From Candidatus Delongbacteria bacterium (GTDB lineage: Bacteria; CAIWAD01): a DNA stretch of 64,000 nt. The stretch's first letter is position 1. Each line of letters opens with the position of its first letter. Location of the stretch: assembly GCA_041675285.1 (NCBI GenBank), contig JBAYTZ010000014.1, positions 30,484 to 94,483 of the forward strand, in the 5' to 3' direction. The notes beneath the pieces are model-generated. The model was not told where the DNA came from. It did not search any database and saw only the letters and a list, made by a program, of their open reading frames with translations. The position numbers were made by a program, and so were the translations under genes. Positions 25,256-34,600 of this stretch are shown in pieces.

Positions 25256-25969
25256 ATGAAGCCGGAACCGGGGAAAGTGGACACGGGAACCCGCGGGGGA
25301 TTCGGCCGGTCCCCGCGCTGCAACCGGGAGCTGGAGGACGGCCGGCTTTGCCGCCAGCCGGTCCCGATGGCGGGCATGCGCTGCTACCTGCACCAAGCCA
25401 AGCCGGAGGACCTGGTCCCGGCGCCGGACTTGCCCGCGGGCGTGGTTGTCCCGTCCCTCTTCCAGGACCCGGCTTGGCAGTTGTCCCTGGTCGGGTTCGT
25501 GGCTGACATTTACCGCGACTACGCCGGGCTCAATAAAGGCGCGGACCTGCGCCAGATCCTGGCGGCCGGCGCGGCCCACGTGCGGCTGACCTACGGCATG
25601 GAGGCTCTGGAGCCGAAGGACATTGAGCTGCTGTCCAGGGTGGTGGACAGGCACCTGCGCAACCTGCGGGCGACGCCCAAGGAACAGGAGGCCGGCCGGG
25701 CCGGGAAGGACGGCAAGGGTGCCCTGGGTGCCTTGGCTGCCGGCGTCCAGGTGGGCGCCTTGCTGGAACGCGTCCGTGGGGCGCTGTCGCCGGCCCAGCG
25801 ACGCGCGCTGGCCGCGGGCCGGCCCATCGCCGGCGCGGAGGTCCTGCAGGCAAACGCGCCGGCTGTGGCCCCGGACGAGGCTGAGGTCTTGGACGACGAG
25901 GACGACCTTGGCGTGCCCAGACCCATCGGCCTGGCGGGCGAGGACCTTCCGCCGGACCCGTTTGCCTGA
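25256..25969 (+). CDS. Possible small terminase subunit
   Basis: ATG 25256 after GCGGAGG; 237 residues. The N-terminus has a zinc-like C-x-C-x-C-x-H segment, CNRELEDGRLCRQPVPMAG then MRCYLH, similar to the CxxxxxxGxxCxxPxxxGxxxCxxH start common in phage small terminase-type proteins. A helical middle (about 80-160) could oligomerise, and the tail is acidic, ending LPPDPFA. It is the last gene before the cargo island, while the large terminase begins 16 kb downstream, which would make sense if the island split the pair. It might instead be an unrelated phage DNA-binding protein. Confidence 0.45.
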   Translation: MKPEPGKVDTGTRGGFGRSPRCNRELEDGRLCRQPVPMAGMRCYLHQAKPEDLVPAPDLPAGVVVPSLFQDPAWQLSLVGFVADIYRDYAGLNKGADLRQILAAGAAHVRLTYGMEALEPKDIELLSRVVDRHLRNLRATPKEQEAGRAGKDGKGALGALAAGVQVGALLERVRGALSPAQRRALAAGRPIAGAEVLQANAPAVAPDEAEVLDDEDDLGVPRPIGLAGEDLPPDPFA

Positions 25970-25994
25970 AAACCGCGAAAAAACGTCCAGGATC

Positions 25995-26019
25995 ATGCCG
26001 CCCCGCCTTGGGGCGGCAT
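25995..26019 (+). terminator. Intrinsic terminator ending the phage early block
   Basis: A 10-bp perfect stem ATGCCGCCCC / GGGGCGGCAT with a 5-nt loop, followed by TTGTGTGT. It lies 26 bp after the stop of the preceding gene and separates the phage operon from the defence island. Confidence 0.85.
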
Positions 26020-26290
26020 TTGTGTGTCAAAGGGATCGCCCACCAGGTGCGTGCGAAAATGTCCGAGAATGGCTGTTCCCGGACGTTGGCGCGGGCATAG
26101 AGTGCGTACATCACCTGCCGGCAGCCTGGCAAACGGGTGGGCCGGGGGGTGGTCTGGCGCAAAGCGGCAGGCCCCGCCGGGGCATCTTGGCTGTAAGGGG
26201 TGCTTTTGCGCACGCGTAGCTGGCCTATATGCAGAAGCTCCAGTGCTATACTCTTCCACCAATCTTGTTGCCTATTCAAGCAGGAAAGCT
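26020..26290 (+). other. Gene-free leader of the defence island
   Basis: No convincing gene on either strand; short minus-strand frames here lack start signals. A TATACT hexamer at 26247-26252, about 40 bp before the first island gene, could be a -10 box, but no good -35 is at the right distance. The island promoter is expected here. Confidence 0.4.
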
Positions 26291-29200
26291 ATGAGCGACT
26301 CCACATCAGGGCGAAGCCTTTTCATTGTTGACAACAGCGTCTCCAACTGGACTGGAATCCGATATCTAGATGAATGGGCCGGCATCGCCAAATCCTTCGA
26401 CGTGGCGACCGGCTACTTCGAGATCGGCGCCCTTTTGGCCCTGGATGGCAAGTGGCAAGGATTGGACAAGCTGCGCATCCTCATGGGGGCGGAAACCACT
26501 CAACGCACGCGCCAGGCGCTGCGCGAGGCGGTCACTTCGCGAGCGACGAATCGGCTGGACAACAGCCTGGAGGAGGAGAAGGATGCCAACCCTTTCCTCC
26601 GCGGCGTGCCGGCGATTCTCGATGCCCTGCGGCGCGGCCAGATTGATGTCCGGGTCTACGACAAGGACAAGTTCCACGCCAAGGCCTACATCACACACGC
26701 CAAACTGGAAGTCGTCGGTTCCCAGGCCCTGGTTGGCTCCAGCAACTTCACTCGACCAGGCCTGACCAAGAACATCGAGTTGAACATCCAGGTCCAGAGC
26801 GCGCGGGAAGTGGCGCAGCTCCAGGAGTGGTTTGAAATCCACTGGAATGACGCCCGTGAGGTGACAGACGCGGTCATTCGCATCATCGAGCGCCAAACGC
26901 AGGAGTATGCCCCATTCGAGATCTATGCCAAGGCCCTTCAGGAGTATTTCCGCGGACATGAGCTGACGGACACTGAGTGGGAAGATGGGCAGTCGCGCAT
27001 GTTTCCCGTGTTGGATCGTTACCAGAAAGAGGCCTATTGGAAGCTGCAAAAGATTGCCCATGCCCATGGTGGGGCCTTCCTCTGCGACGGGGTGGGTTTG
27101 GGTAAGACTTTCGTGGGACTGATGCTCATTGAGCGCTTGATCCTGCACGAGGGCAAGCGGGTGGTGCTCTTCGCGCCCAAGACCGCCAAGGAAGGGGTCT
27201 GGGAGCGGGACCTGAAGCGCTATCTGCCTCACATCGGCGGCATTAGCGGCGGCGCGGATTTCAGCAATCTGGCCGTCTTCAGTCACTCGGACTTGGGACG
27301 CAAAGGAGATTTCCCCGAGCGCTTCCGGCGAATGACGGAGTTGGCCGATGTGGTGATCGTGGATGAGGCGCATCACTTTCGCAACCCCGGCACCCCAGGG
27401 GACGCGGATGCAGAAGTGGAGCCCTCCCGCTACTTCCAGCTCTTCAACCTCCTCGACAACACGCAACGATCCAAGACGCTCTACATGCTGACGGCCACGC
27501 CCATCAACAACAGCTTGCATGATTTCCGGCACATGGTGGAGCTGTTCTCGCGTCGCCAGGAGGATTGGTTCAAGTCCCTGGGCATCCACAACCTGCGTGC
27601 CCACGTCAACAAGCTGGAGCGGGACCTGCGCCAGCGCATGGCGAGTGCAGCTGTGGCAAAAACCCAGTCGACGGAAGTCGCCCTGGGCGAACTGACGACG
27701 GAGCTGCAGGAAGTCCTCGCCGCGGATCCGCTGATCGGTGAGTTGGTGGTCCAGCGCAGTCGCTCCTATGTGCGGGAGAGCCAGTTGCGTGAGCATGGCA
27801 AGGCGGCGGTCTTCCCCGTGCGCAGGCCCCCCCAGGTGGCGGACTACAGCATCCGCAAGAGTTACGGACGCTTGCTGGAGATCTTTGAGCTGGCCTTCCG
27901 CAAGGAACACCCGCTGTTTTCGCTGCCCATGTACTACCCCTTGGCCTTTCCTCGGGTTGAGGATGGCAGCGTGGATCCTTTCGAGGAGAGCCGACAGAAG
28001 GAGGTGGTGGGGCTCATCCGCACCCAGTTCCTGAAGCGCTTCGAAAGCTCGGTGGCGTCCTTTGAGATTTCCTGCGACCGGCTGTTGAAGAAGCTGCTCG
28101 CTTTCCTGGAGATCCATTGCGAGACGGAGCGGGAGCGCAGGTTGCTGGAGCGCTGCCTCCTGCAGCACAAAGACGTGCTGGGCTTTGTCCATTCCCGGCA
28201 GAGCGAGATCTGGGAGAGCGAGGCCGGTGAAGAGGGCGAGAGCGACTTGATACCACCCGAGTTCCTGGCCCGGGTGACCAAGCTGGATCGCGCCGAGTAC
28301 CGCGTGGAAGACATGATCCAGGAGACCCTGCAAGATGTGAACCAGATCGCGGCCTTCTTGGAGGAAGCCAGGCATTTCCAGCCCAAGCATGACGACAAGC
28401 TGCGTCGGCTGGTGCGCCTGCTGAAGTCCAAGGAACTGGCGGGACAGAAGGTGCTGGTGTTCACCGAGTACGCCGACACGGCCCGCTACCTGAAGCGCCA
28501 ATTGCGTGCGGAGGGCATTGAAGGCGTCGGTGAGGTGGACGGCGGCACGCCGGGCAGCCGCGCCCAGGTGATTGCCCGGTTCGCGCCCTATTACAACGGA
28601 CACAGCTCTGCTGAGATGGAGGCGGAAGGAGGCGAGATCAGGGTGTTGATTTCCACCGACGTCCTGTCGGAAGGCCTCAACCTCCAGGACGCGTCACGGA
28701 TGATCAACTACGACATCCACTGGAACCCCGTGCGCTTGATGCAGCGCATCGGCCGTGTGGACCGCCGCTTGAATCCGGAAGTGGAGGCGCGCCTTCTGGC
28801 GGACCATCCCGAGCTGAAGGGCTCGCGCGGCATCGTCCACTACTGGAATTTCCTCCCGCCCGATGAGCTGAACCAGTTGCTTAGTCTCTACACCATCGTC
28901 ACGCGCAAGACTCTGCTGATCTCGCGGACTCTGGGCATTGAAGGCGGCAAGCTGCTTCGGCCGGAGGACATGTACGACGACCTCAAGGTCCTCAATGCCC
29001 ATGACGCGGCCTACGAGGGCTCGCGCACCGTGGTCGAGGACTTGCACTTGGAATACCAGGCCTTGCTGGCTGCGATGCCGGAGCTGGAGGCGAAGTTGAA
29101 AGCGCTACCGGGGGCTGTGTTCAGTGGCCGGGAGGCAGTGACAGCAGGTCTACGCGGCGTGTTTTTCTGCTACGCCCTGCCTGCTCTGGACCTGGAGACC

Positions 29201-29461
29201 GGCGAGTTCAGCCTGACGGCCGGCCCCACCCGCTGGTACTTGGCCGACCTGGAGCAAAACCGCATCCTGGAAGAGCCGGGCGAGATCGTCGAGCATGTGC
29301 GCAGCACGCCGGAGACGGCGCGGCGCTGCCAAATGGATGAGGTCCTGCTAAAGGACTGGCGCGGGCGCGTCGAGAAGCACATCAAGAACACCTACCTCAA
29401 GCGCGTGGACGCTCCCATCGGCGTCAAGCCGGCTCTGCGTTGCTGGATGGAGGTCAATTGA
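26291..29461 (+). CDS. PLD-family nuclease fused to a SNF2/SF2 helicase (restriction-type motor)
   Basis: ATG 26291 (MSDSTSGRSLF) follows AGGAAAG; the upstream extension reads through the terminator region and is rejected. 1056 residues. Residues about 1-190 are a phospholipase D-like nuclease half with KFHAKAYITHA (His near 128, Lys near 130) and GSSNFTRPG; one HxK set implies a dimer. Residues about 240-850 are a helicase: CDGVGLGKTFVGL, VIVDEAHHFR (about 356), LTATPINNS (about 400), and a C-terminal lobe with ISTDVLSEGLN and QRIGRVDRR. Such proteins are motor-nuclease subunits of restriction-like defence. Its stop overlaps the next ATG. The methyltransferase at 31607 lacks exactly these two functions, so the two probably work together. 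Confidence 0.85.
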   Translation: MSDSTSGRSLFIVDNSVSNWTGIRYLDEWAGIAKSFDVATGYFEIGALLALDGKWQGLDKLRILMGAETTQRTRQALREAVTSRATNRLDNSLEEEKDANPFLRGVPAILDALRRGQIDVRVYDKDKFHAKAYITHAKLEVVGSQALVGSSNFTRPGLTKNIELNIQVQSAREVAQLQEWFEIHWNDAREVTDAVIRIIERQTQEYAPFEIYAKALQEYFRGHELTDTEWEDGQSRMFPVLDRYQKEAYWKLQKIAHAHGGAFLCDGVGLGKTFVGLMLIERLILHEGKRVVLFAPKTAKEGVWERDLKRYLPHIGGISGGADFSNLAVFSHSDLGRKGDFPERFRRMTELADVVIVDEAHHFRNPGTPGDADAEVEPSRYFQLFNLLDNTQRSKTLYMLTATPINNSLHDFRHMVELFSRRQEDWFKSLGIHNLRAHVNKLERDLRQRMASAAVAKTQSTEVALGELTTELQEVLAADPLIGELVVQRSRSYVRESQLREHGKAAVFPVRRPPQVADYSIRKSYGRLLEIFELAFRKEHPLFSLPMYYPLAFPRVEDGSVDPFEESRQKEVVGLIRTQFLKRFESSVASFEISCDRLLKKLLAFLEIHCETERERRLLERCLLQHKDVLGFVHSRQSEIWESEAGEEGESDLIPPEFLARVTKLDRAEYRVEDMIQETLQDVNQIAAFLEEARHFQPKHDDKLRRLVRLLKSKELAGQKVLVFTEYADTARYLKRQLRAEGIEGVGEVDGGTPGSRAQVIARFAPYYNGHSSAEMEAEGGEIRVLISTDVLSEGLNLQDASRMINYDIHWNPVRLMQRIGRVDRRLNPEVEARLLADHPELKGSRGIVHYWNFLPPDELNQLLSLYTIVTRKTLLISRTLGIEGGKLLRPEDMYDDLKVLNAHDAAYEGSRTVVEDLHLEYQALLAAMPELEAKLKALPGAVFSGREAVTAGLRGVFFCYALPALDLETGEFSLTAGPTRWYLADLEQNRILEEPGEIVEHVRSTPETARRCQMDEVLLKDWRGRVEKHIKNTYLKRVDAPIGVKPALRCWMEVN

Positions 29462-30330
29462 TGCCCCGCAAGAAGCAGGATGCCGATCCGCCGACCCTGG
29501 GTCGCGGAGGAGAGATCGTCCTGTTCCAGGAAGGTGGCGTGGGGCGTCTGGAAGTCAGGCTGCAGGGGGAGACCCTCTGGCTGAGCCTGCAGCAGCTGGC
29601 CGATCTCTATCAGCGCGACAAGTCGGTCATTTCCCGCCATCTGCGAAGCATCCTCGCCACGGGGGAGTTGGAGCGTGAGGTAGTTGTTGCAAAAAACGCA
29701 ACAACTGCCGCCGACGGCAAGACCTATCAGGTGGACTTCTACAACCTGGACATGATCATCTCCGTCGGTTACCGCGTTCACTCCTTGCGCGGCACCCAAT
29801 TCCGCATCTGGGCCACCCGCACCCTGAAGGACACTTTGGTGCGCGGCTACACGTTGAACGAGAGTCGCCTGCAAGCCCAGGTGGAACGCCTGGAGGGCCT
29901 GCTGGCCGCCGTCCAATTGGTGGGGCGCGTCGCCACGGAGCGCTCCCTGAGCAGCGGCGAGGCCAAGGGCCTGCTCAAGGTCGTGGGCGACTTCTCGCTG
30001 GCGCTGGACCTGCTGGACCAGTATGACCACGGCCGCCTCTCTCTACGAAGCACGACGGCCAGCGCGGGCCGCGTCCTGGAAGAAACCCGCAGACGCAGGC
30101 CCGCGCCCCGCTGCGCCCTGGTGCTGGGCCGGGTGGACGCCAAGCGGACGCCGGACCGCGCCGCGCCGGTTCTTGCTGGCCGGGGCCTTTGGGCTGCCCG
30201 TCCTAACCGTCCGCCAAGACGCCCAGCTGGCCACGGCTTTGGGGGTTGGATATGTCCCGTCCGCATCCAGCCGGGGGGCGCGGAAGACCTGGAAGCCGTG
30301 GCAAAGTGGATTGATGGAGGAAAACCGTGA
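29461..30330 (+). CDS. RhuM-family protein with its C-terminal Fic-like half missing
   Basis: ATG 29461 overlaps the helicase stop; 289 residues. Residues about 10-185 match RhuM: GEIVLFQEGGVGRLEVRL, LADLYQRDKSVISRHL (a wHTH), FYNLDMIISVGYRVHS and FRIWATRTLKDTLVRGY. Full-length RhuM proteins continue after LLDQYDHGRLSL into a Fic/DOC domain with an HPFxDGN-type motif. Here the sequence switches to low-complexity Arg/Pro-rich residues with no such motif, as expected after a deletion or frameshift. The remaining part could still regulate the operon through its DNA-binding domain. RhuM-like genes often accompany restriction-type islands. Confidence 0.7.
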   Translation: MPRKKQDADPPTLGRGGEIVLFQEGGVGRLEVRLQGETLWLSLQQLADLYQRDKSVISRHLRSILATGELEREVVVAKNATTAADGKTYQVDFYNLDMIISVGYRVHSLRGTQFRIWATRTLKDTLVRGYTLNESRLQAQVERLEGLLAAVQLVGRVATERSLSSGEAKGLLKVVGDFSLALDLLDQYDHGRLSLRSTTASAGRVLEETRRRRPAPRCALVLGRVDAKRTPDRAAPVLAGRGLWAARPNRPPRRPAGHGFGGWICPVRIQPGGAEDLEAVAKWIDGGKP

Positions 30331-31610
30331 TGGTCGACAAGGGCTTTCCAGCCGGTTACGAGCCGCAGGGGAGCACTGAGGCTGCCGAGTGGTACCGCCT
30401 AGCCGCTGAGCAAGGGAATACAATGGCCCAGCGCAATCTGGGGGTCATGTACTACAACGGCGAGGGCGTGCTGCAAGACTACACAGAGGCTGTCAAGTGG
30501 TTTCGACTAGCGGCTGAGCAGGGGTACGCGCCGGCTCAGTATAACCTGGGGGTTGCGTGCGCCAAGGGCCTGGGCGTGCCGCAGGACTACGTTGAGGCCG
30601 TCAAGTGGTACCGCCTGGCTGCTGAACATGGGAACGCAGGAGCCCAGTTAAATCTGGGATTCTTGTACCACAGCGGCGAGGGCGTGCCGCAGAACGGCGC
30701 TGAAGCCGTCAAGTGGTACCGCCTTGCGGCGGAGCAAGGCAATGTAAGTGCCCAGAACAACCTGGGAGTCATGTACAAGAGCGGCCAGGGTGTGCCGCAG
30801 GACTACATTGAGGCCGTTAAGTGGTACCGCCTTGCGGCGGAGCAAGGACATGTAAGTGCCCAGAACAACCTGGGGGACATGTACAGTGGCGGCCAAGGCG
30901 TGCCGCAGGACTACGCAGAGGCCGCCAAGTGGTCCCGCCTTGCCGCGGAGCAGGGGTGCGCGCCGGCACAGTACAATCTAGGGGTTGCATGCGCCAAAGG
31001 CAGGGGCGTGCCGCATAACGACGCAGAGGCAGTCATGTGGTACCGCCTAGCCGCTGCGCAGGGGTACGCACCGGCTCAGTACAACATGGGAGTCATGTAC
31101 GACGACGGCCGAGGCGTGCCGCAGGACTACGTTGAGGCTGCCAAATGGTACCGCCTAGCCGCTGAGCAGGGCCATGTAAGTGCCCAGAACAACTTGGGGG
31201 GCATATACGGCGGCGGACAAGGCGTGCCGCAGGATGACGCAGAGGCTGCCAAGTGGTTCCGCCTAGCAGCGGAGCAAGGCCATGTAGGTTCCCAGTACAA
31301 CCTGGGGGTTGCGTGCCACCTCGGCCAAGGCGTGCCTCAGAACTACGCGGAAGCAGCCAAGTGGTACCGCCTAGCCGCTGAGCATGGGTACGCACCGGCT
31401 CAGTACAACCTGGGTGTCATGTACAACGACGGCCGAGGCGTGCCGCAGGACTATATCATGGCTCACCTGTGGTGGAACCTTGCTGCCACCAGCGGGGATG
31501 AGGACGCGGTGAGGGGTAGAGGCACTGTGGCTGGCAAGATGACCCCTGCCCAAATCGCAGAGGCGCAACGTCTCGCCCGCGAGTGGAAGCCCACACCGGA
31601 GAAGCCATGA
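30330..31610 (+). CDS. Sel1-repeat protein in the defence operon
   Basis: ATG 30330 overlaps the previous TGA (GTG 30327 is an alternative); GGAGG lies upstream; 426 residues. Ten Sel1-like repeats with a 36-residue period follow one another (AAEQGHVSAQNNLG, GQGVPQDYAEAAKWYRLA type), then a degenerate last unit and a short tail. There is no signal peptide, so it is a cytoplasmic scaffold. The repeats are also highly similar at DNA level (108-bp unit), indicating recent duplication. Sel1 proteins mediate protein-protein contacts; here it could sense or assemble the restriction-like complex. It overlaps the methyltransferase gene by 4 bp. Confidence 0.85.
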   Translation: MVDKGFPAGYEPQGSTEAAEWYRLAAEQGNTMAQRNLGVMYYNGEGVLQDYTEAVKWFRLAAEQGYAPAQYNLGVACAKGLGVPQDYVEAVKWYRLAAEHGNAGAQLNLGFLYHSGEGVPQNGAEAVKWYRLAAEQGNVSAQNNLGVMYKSGQGVPQDYIEAVKWYRLAAEQGHVSAQNNLGDMYSGGQGVPQDYAEAAKWSRLAAEQGCAPAQYNLGVACAKGRGVPHNDAEAVMWYRLAAAQGYAPAQYNMGVMYDDGRGVPQDYVEAAKWYRLAAEQGHVSAQNNLGGIYGGGQGVPQDDAEAAKWFRLAAEQGHVGSQYNLGVACHLGQGVPQNYAEAAKWYRLAAEHGYAPAQYNLGVMYNDGRGVPQDYIMAHLWWNLAATSGDEDAVRGRGTVAGKMTPAQIAEAQRLAREWKPTPEKP

Positions 31611-34600
31611 GCAAGACCCAAGACCGGAACTGGGAGCGCCTGCGCTCCATCAAGACGATCGAGGAGCTGCTAGCCTATTTGAGGGAGGAGCTTGACTGGC
31701 CGCTCGAAGGCGCGGACGTCGAGGACGTCGCCTTCGAATACACACCCGAGGAGCTGGGCCTGGAGCCCGCCCTGGCGGTTAAGATCGATTCCATTCACCG
31801 TCTGCGTCCGCTGAGCACGCACCAACCCTGGGGCATTTTCTTCGTCGACTTCGAGCCCAAGAATCTGCCCGTCACGGCCCTGCGCCGCATCCTGGGCCGC
31901 GTGGTCTTGAAGAAGCGCGCCAAGGGCAGCGCGCAGGCCTGGCACGCAGACGACCTGCTCTTCATCTCCACCTACGGGCAAGGGCCCAGCCGCCAGATCT
32001 GCCTGGCGCACTTCTCCGCCAGCGAGGGAGCGCGCGACCTACCCACCCTCAAGGTGCTGGGCTGGGACGAGCAGGACACGGCACTGCACCTTGCCCACGC
32101 CGCCAACACCCTGGTCAAGCACCTCACGTGGCCGGAAAACGAGAACGACCTGGAGATCTGGCGCAAGACTTGGAGCGCAGCCTTCACGCTGGGGCATCGG
32201 GAAGTCATCTCCACGGCCAAGGATCTCTCCATTCGGCTGGCGGCGCTGGCGAGGGCGATTCGCCTGCGCATCACCACGGCGCTGGCGATCGAGAGCGAGA
32301 GCGGCCCGCTCACGCGTCTGATGCATGCCTTCCGCGAGGCCCTGGTCCACGACCTGACGGTGGAGAGCTTCGCCGACATGTACGCCCAGACCATCGCCTA
32401 CGGCCTGCTCTCGGCGCGCATCACTGATCCACACAAGAAGACTGCTGACGATTTCGCAGGTCACTTGCGCACCAACCCCTTCCTGCGGGAGCTGATGGAG
32501 ACCTTCCTGAAGGTGGGTGGACGGCAAGGGAAAGCGGGCGGGTCAGGCATCGACTTCGATGAGCTGGGCGTCTTCGATGTGGTGGAGCTGCTGGACGACG
32601 CCAACATGGAGGCCGTCGTCCGCGACTTCGGCGACAGGAACCCACAGGAAGACCCAGTCATCCATTTCTATGAGGAGTTTCTTCGGCATTACGATCCAGG
32701 TGAGAAGAAAAAGCGTGGCGTCTTCTACACGCCGCGCCCGGTGGTAAGCTACATCGTGCGCTCGGTGGACGAGCTGCTGCGAACGGAGTTCGGCCTGGAG
32801 GACGGGCTGGCCGACACCACCACGTGGGGCGAGATGCTACAGCGACAGCCCGGCCTGCAGCTGCCCAACCTCTCAGAGGACTCCGACCACCCGCGCCTGC
32901 TGGACCCGCAGCATCCCTTCGTGCAGATCCTCGACCCGGCCACGGGCACGGGCACCTTCCTCGTTGAGGTCATCGAGATCATCCACCGCACGATGACCAC
33001 CAAGTGGACGGCCCACGGTCACAGCGAGAAGCAGATCGAGGCGCTCTGGAACGCCTATGTGCCGCGCCACCTGCTGCCGCGCCTGCACGGCTACGAGCTG
33101 CTCATGGCGCCCTACGCCATCGCCCATCTCAAGATCGGCCTCAAGCTCCATGAGACGGGCTACCACTTCGACAGCGAGGAGCGGGCACGCATCTACCTGA
33201 CCAACGCCCTGGAGCCGGCCAACGACAAGCAGATCACGACGGCCATGCTGCCGGCGCTGGCGCACGAAGCTCAAGCGGTCAGCATGATTAAACGTCACCA
33301 AAGGTTCTCCGTCATCATTGGTAATCCTCCATATGCAAGAGATTCCGCAAACCGCAGTGATTATGCGGAGAATCTCGTAGCAATCTACAAGGAGGACGTG
33401 AGGAATGAACGAAACATCCAACCTCTGTCTGATGACTATGTGAAATTCATCGGGATGGCTCAAGCCGTAATGTCATCATGCGGTACAGGAATTGTTGGAT
33501 TCATCACAAATCACAGCTTTATTAAGGGAGTAATTCATCGAGGGCTAAGAAGACGTGTTTGTCAGTTCTTCCAGAGGGCATACTTTTTGGACCTTCACGG
33601 CAACTCGAACATCAACGAGCAGCCGCCAAAGGACATTGAGGACGAAAACGTCTTTGACATTCGACAAGGTGTTGCAGTCTCATTGCTGACCAGAGTTTCC
33701 GCTGTTGTTGGTTATAAAGACCAAACTAAAGTTTCTGAACTCTGGGGAAAGCGGACAGAGAAATATGAATATTTACTGAAGCAAAGACATGGTGATAATG
33801 ATTGGATTCTCGTTGAACCAAAACCGCCGGAATACGAACTCATTGTAGCCGGTGATGGATCTACTCAAGTTGAATTTGATTCGTTATTCCACCTGCATGA
33901 TTGGTTTCCAACTTCAGCGACTGGATTTATCACGCACCGTGACGAATTGGTGATCGATTATGATCAGTCAAACCTTATGCGAAGGATTCACGATTTAGTG
34001 GATAAAAATATTTCTGATGAAGAGGTTATCAAGAAATATTCCTTAGAGAGCAATTCGGACTGGAATCCAATTGATGCTAGAAAACAACTTCGGGCAGTAA
34101 AGGAGTTACAAGAAAGAGTTGTTCGTTGCACTTATCGCCCGTTTGATAGTAGATGGTGCTGGTGGGGACGAGAACTAATGGATCGCCCGCGTCAGGAGTT
34201 ATTTGAGTTTTTCGTAAAACCTAACTTGACGCTGTTATGTAAACGACAGAACAAAAGGACTCCTTTCTCTTACGCATTTGTTGCCTCTGAAATAACAGAA
34301 AGTTGCACATTTGAGAGTGCACATGCGAATAATGTTGCGTTTCCAATCTTCGTCCACACAAATGACCTGTTGTTTGGGAAGAACATCATTCATCCAAACA
34401 TTGGTGATGAAATTGTAAGTAGAGTTCGAAGACGGCTTAATTTGAATTTAGTTTCGCTTGCTATGGGTGATTTGAAGGTGACCTGCGGGCCGCGCGATTT
34501 ATTGCACTACGTATATGCAACCATTCATGCACCTAGCTACCGGACGAGATATGAGGCGTGCCTGATTAAAAGCTTCCCGCGCATTCCGTTGACATATAAT

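Noticed and set aside
25993..26262. 89-residue minus-strand frame over the terminator region
   Set aside because: It includes the terminator stem, lacks a ribosome-binding site and shows no domain.
26366..28603. 745-residue open frame on the minus strand
   Set aside because: It lies entirely antisense to the PLD-helicase gene, whose motifs are complete. Long antisense frames are expected in GC-rich DNA.
30023..30379. Second frame over the end of the RhuM gene as a separate gene
   Set aside because: No ribosome-binding site or recognisable product; more likely a trace of the deletion or shift.
30400..31480. Regular 108-bp repeats that could suggest a CRISPR or minisatellite
   Set aside because: They code in frame for Sel1 repeats, with no spacer-repeat alternation.
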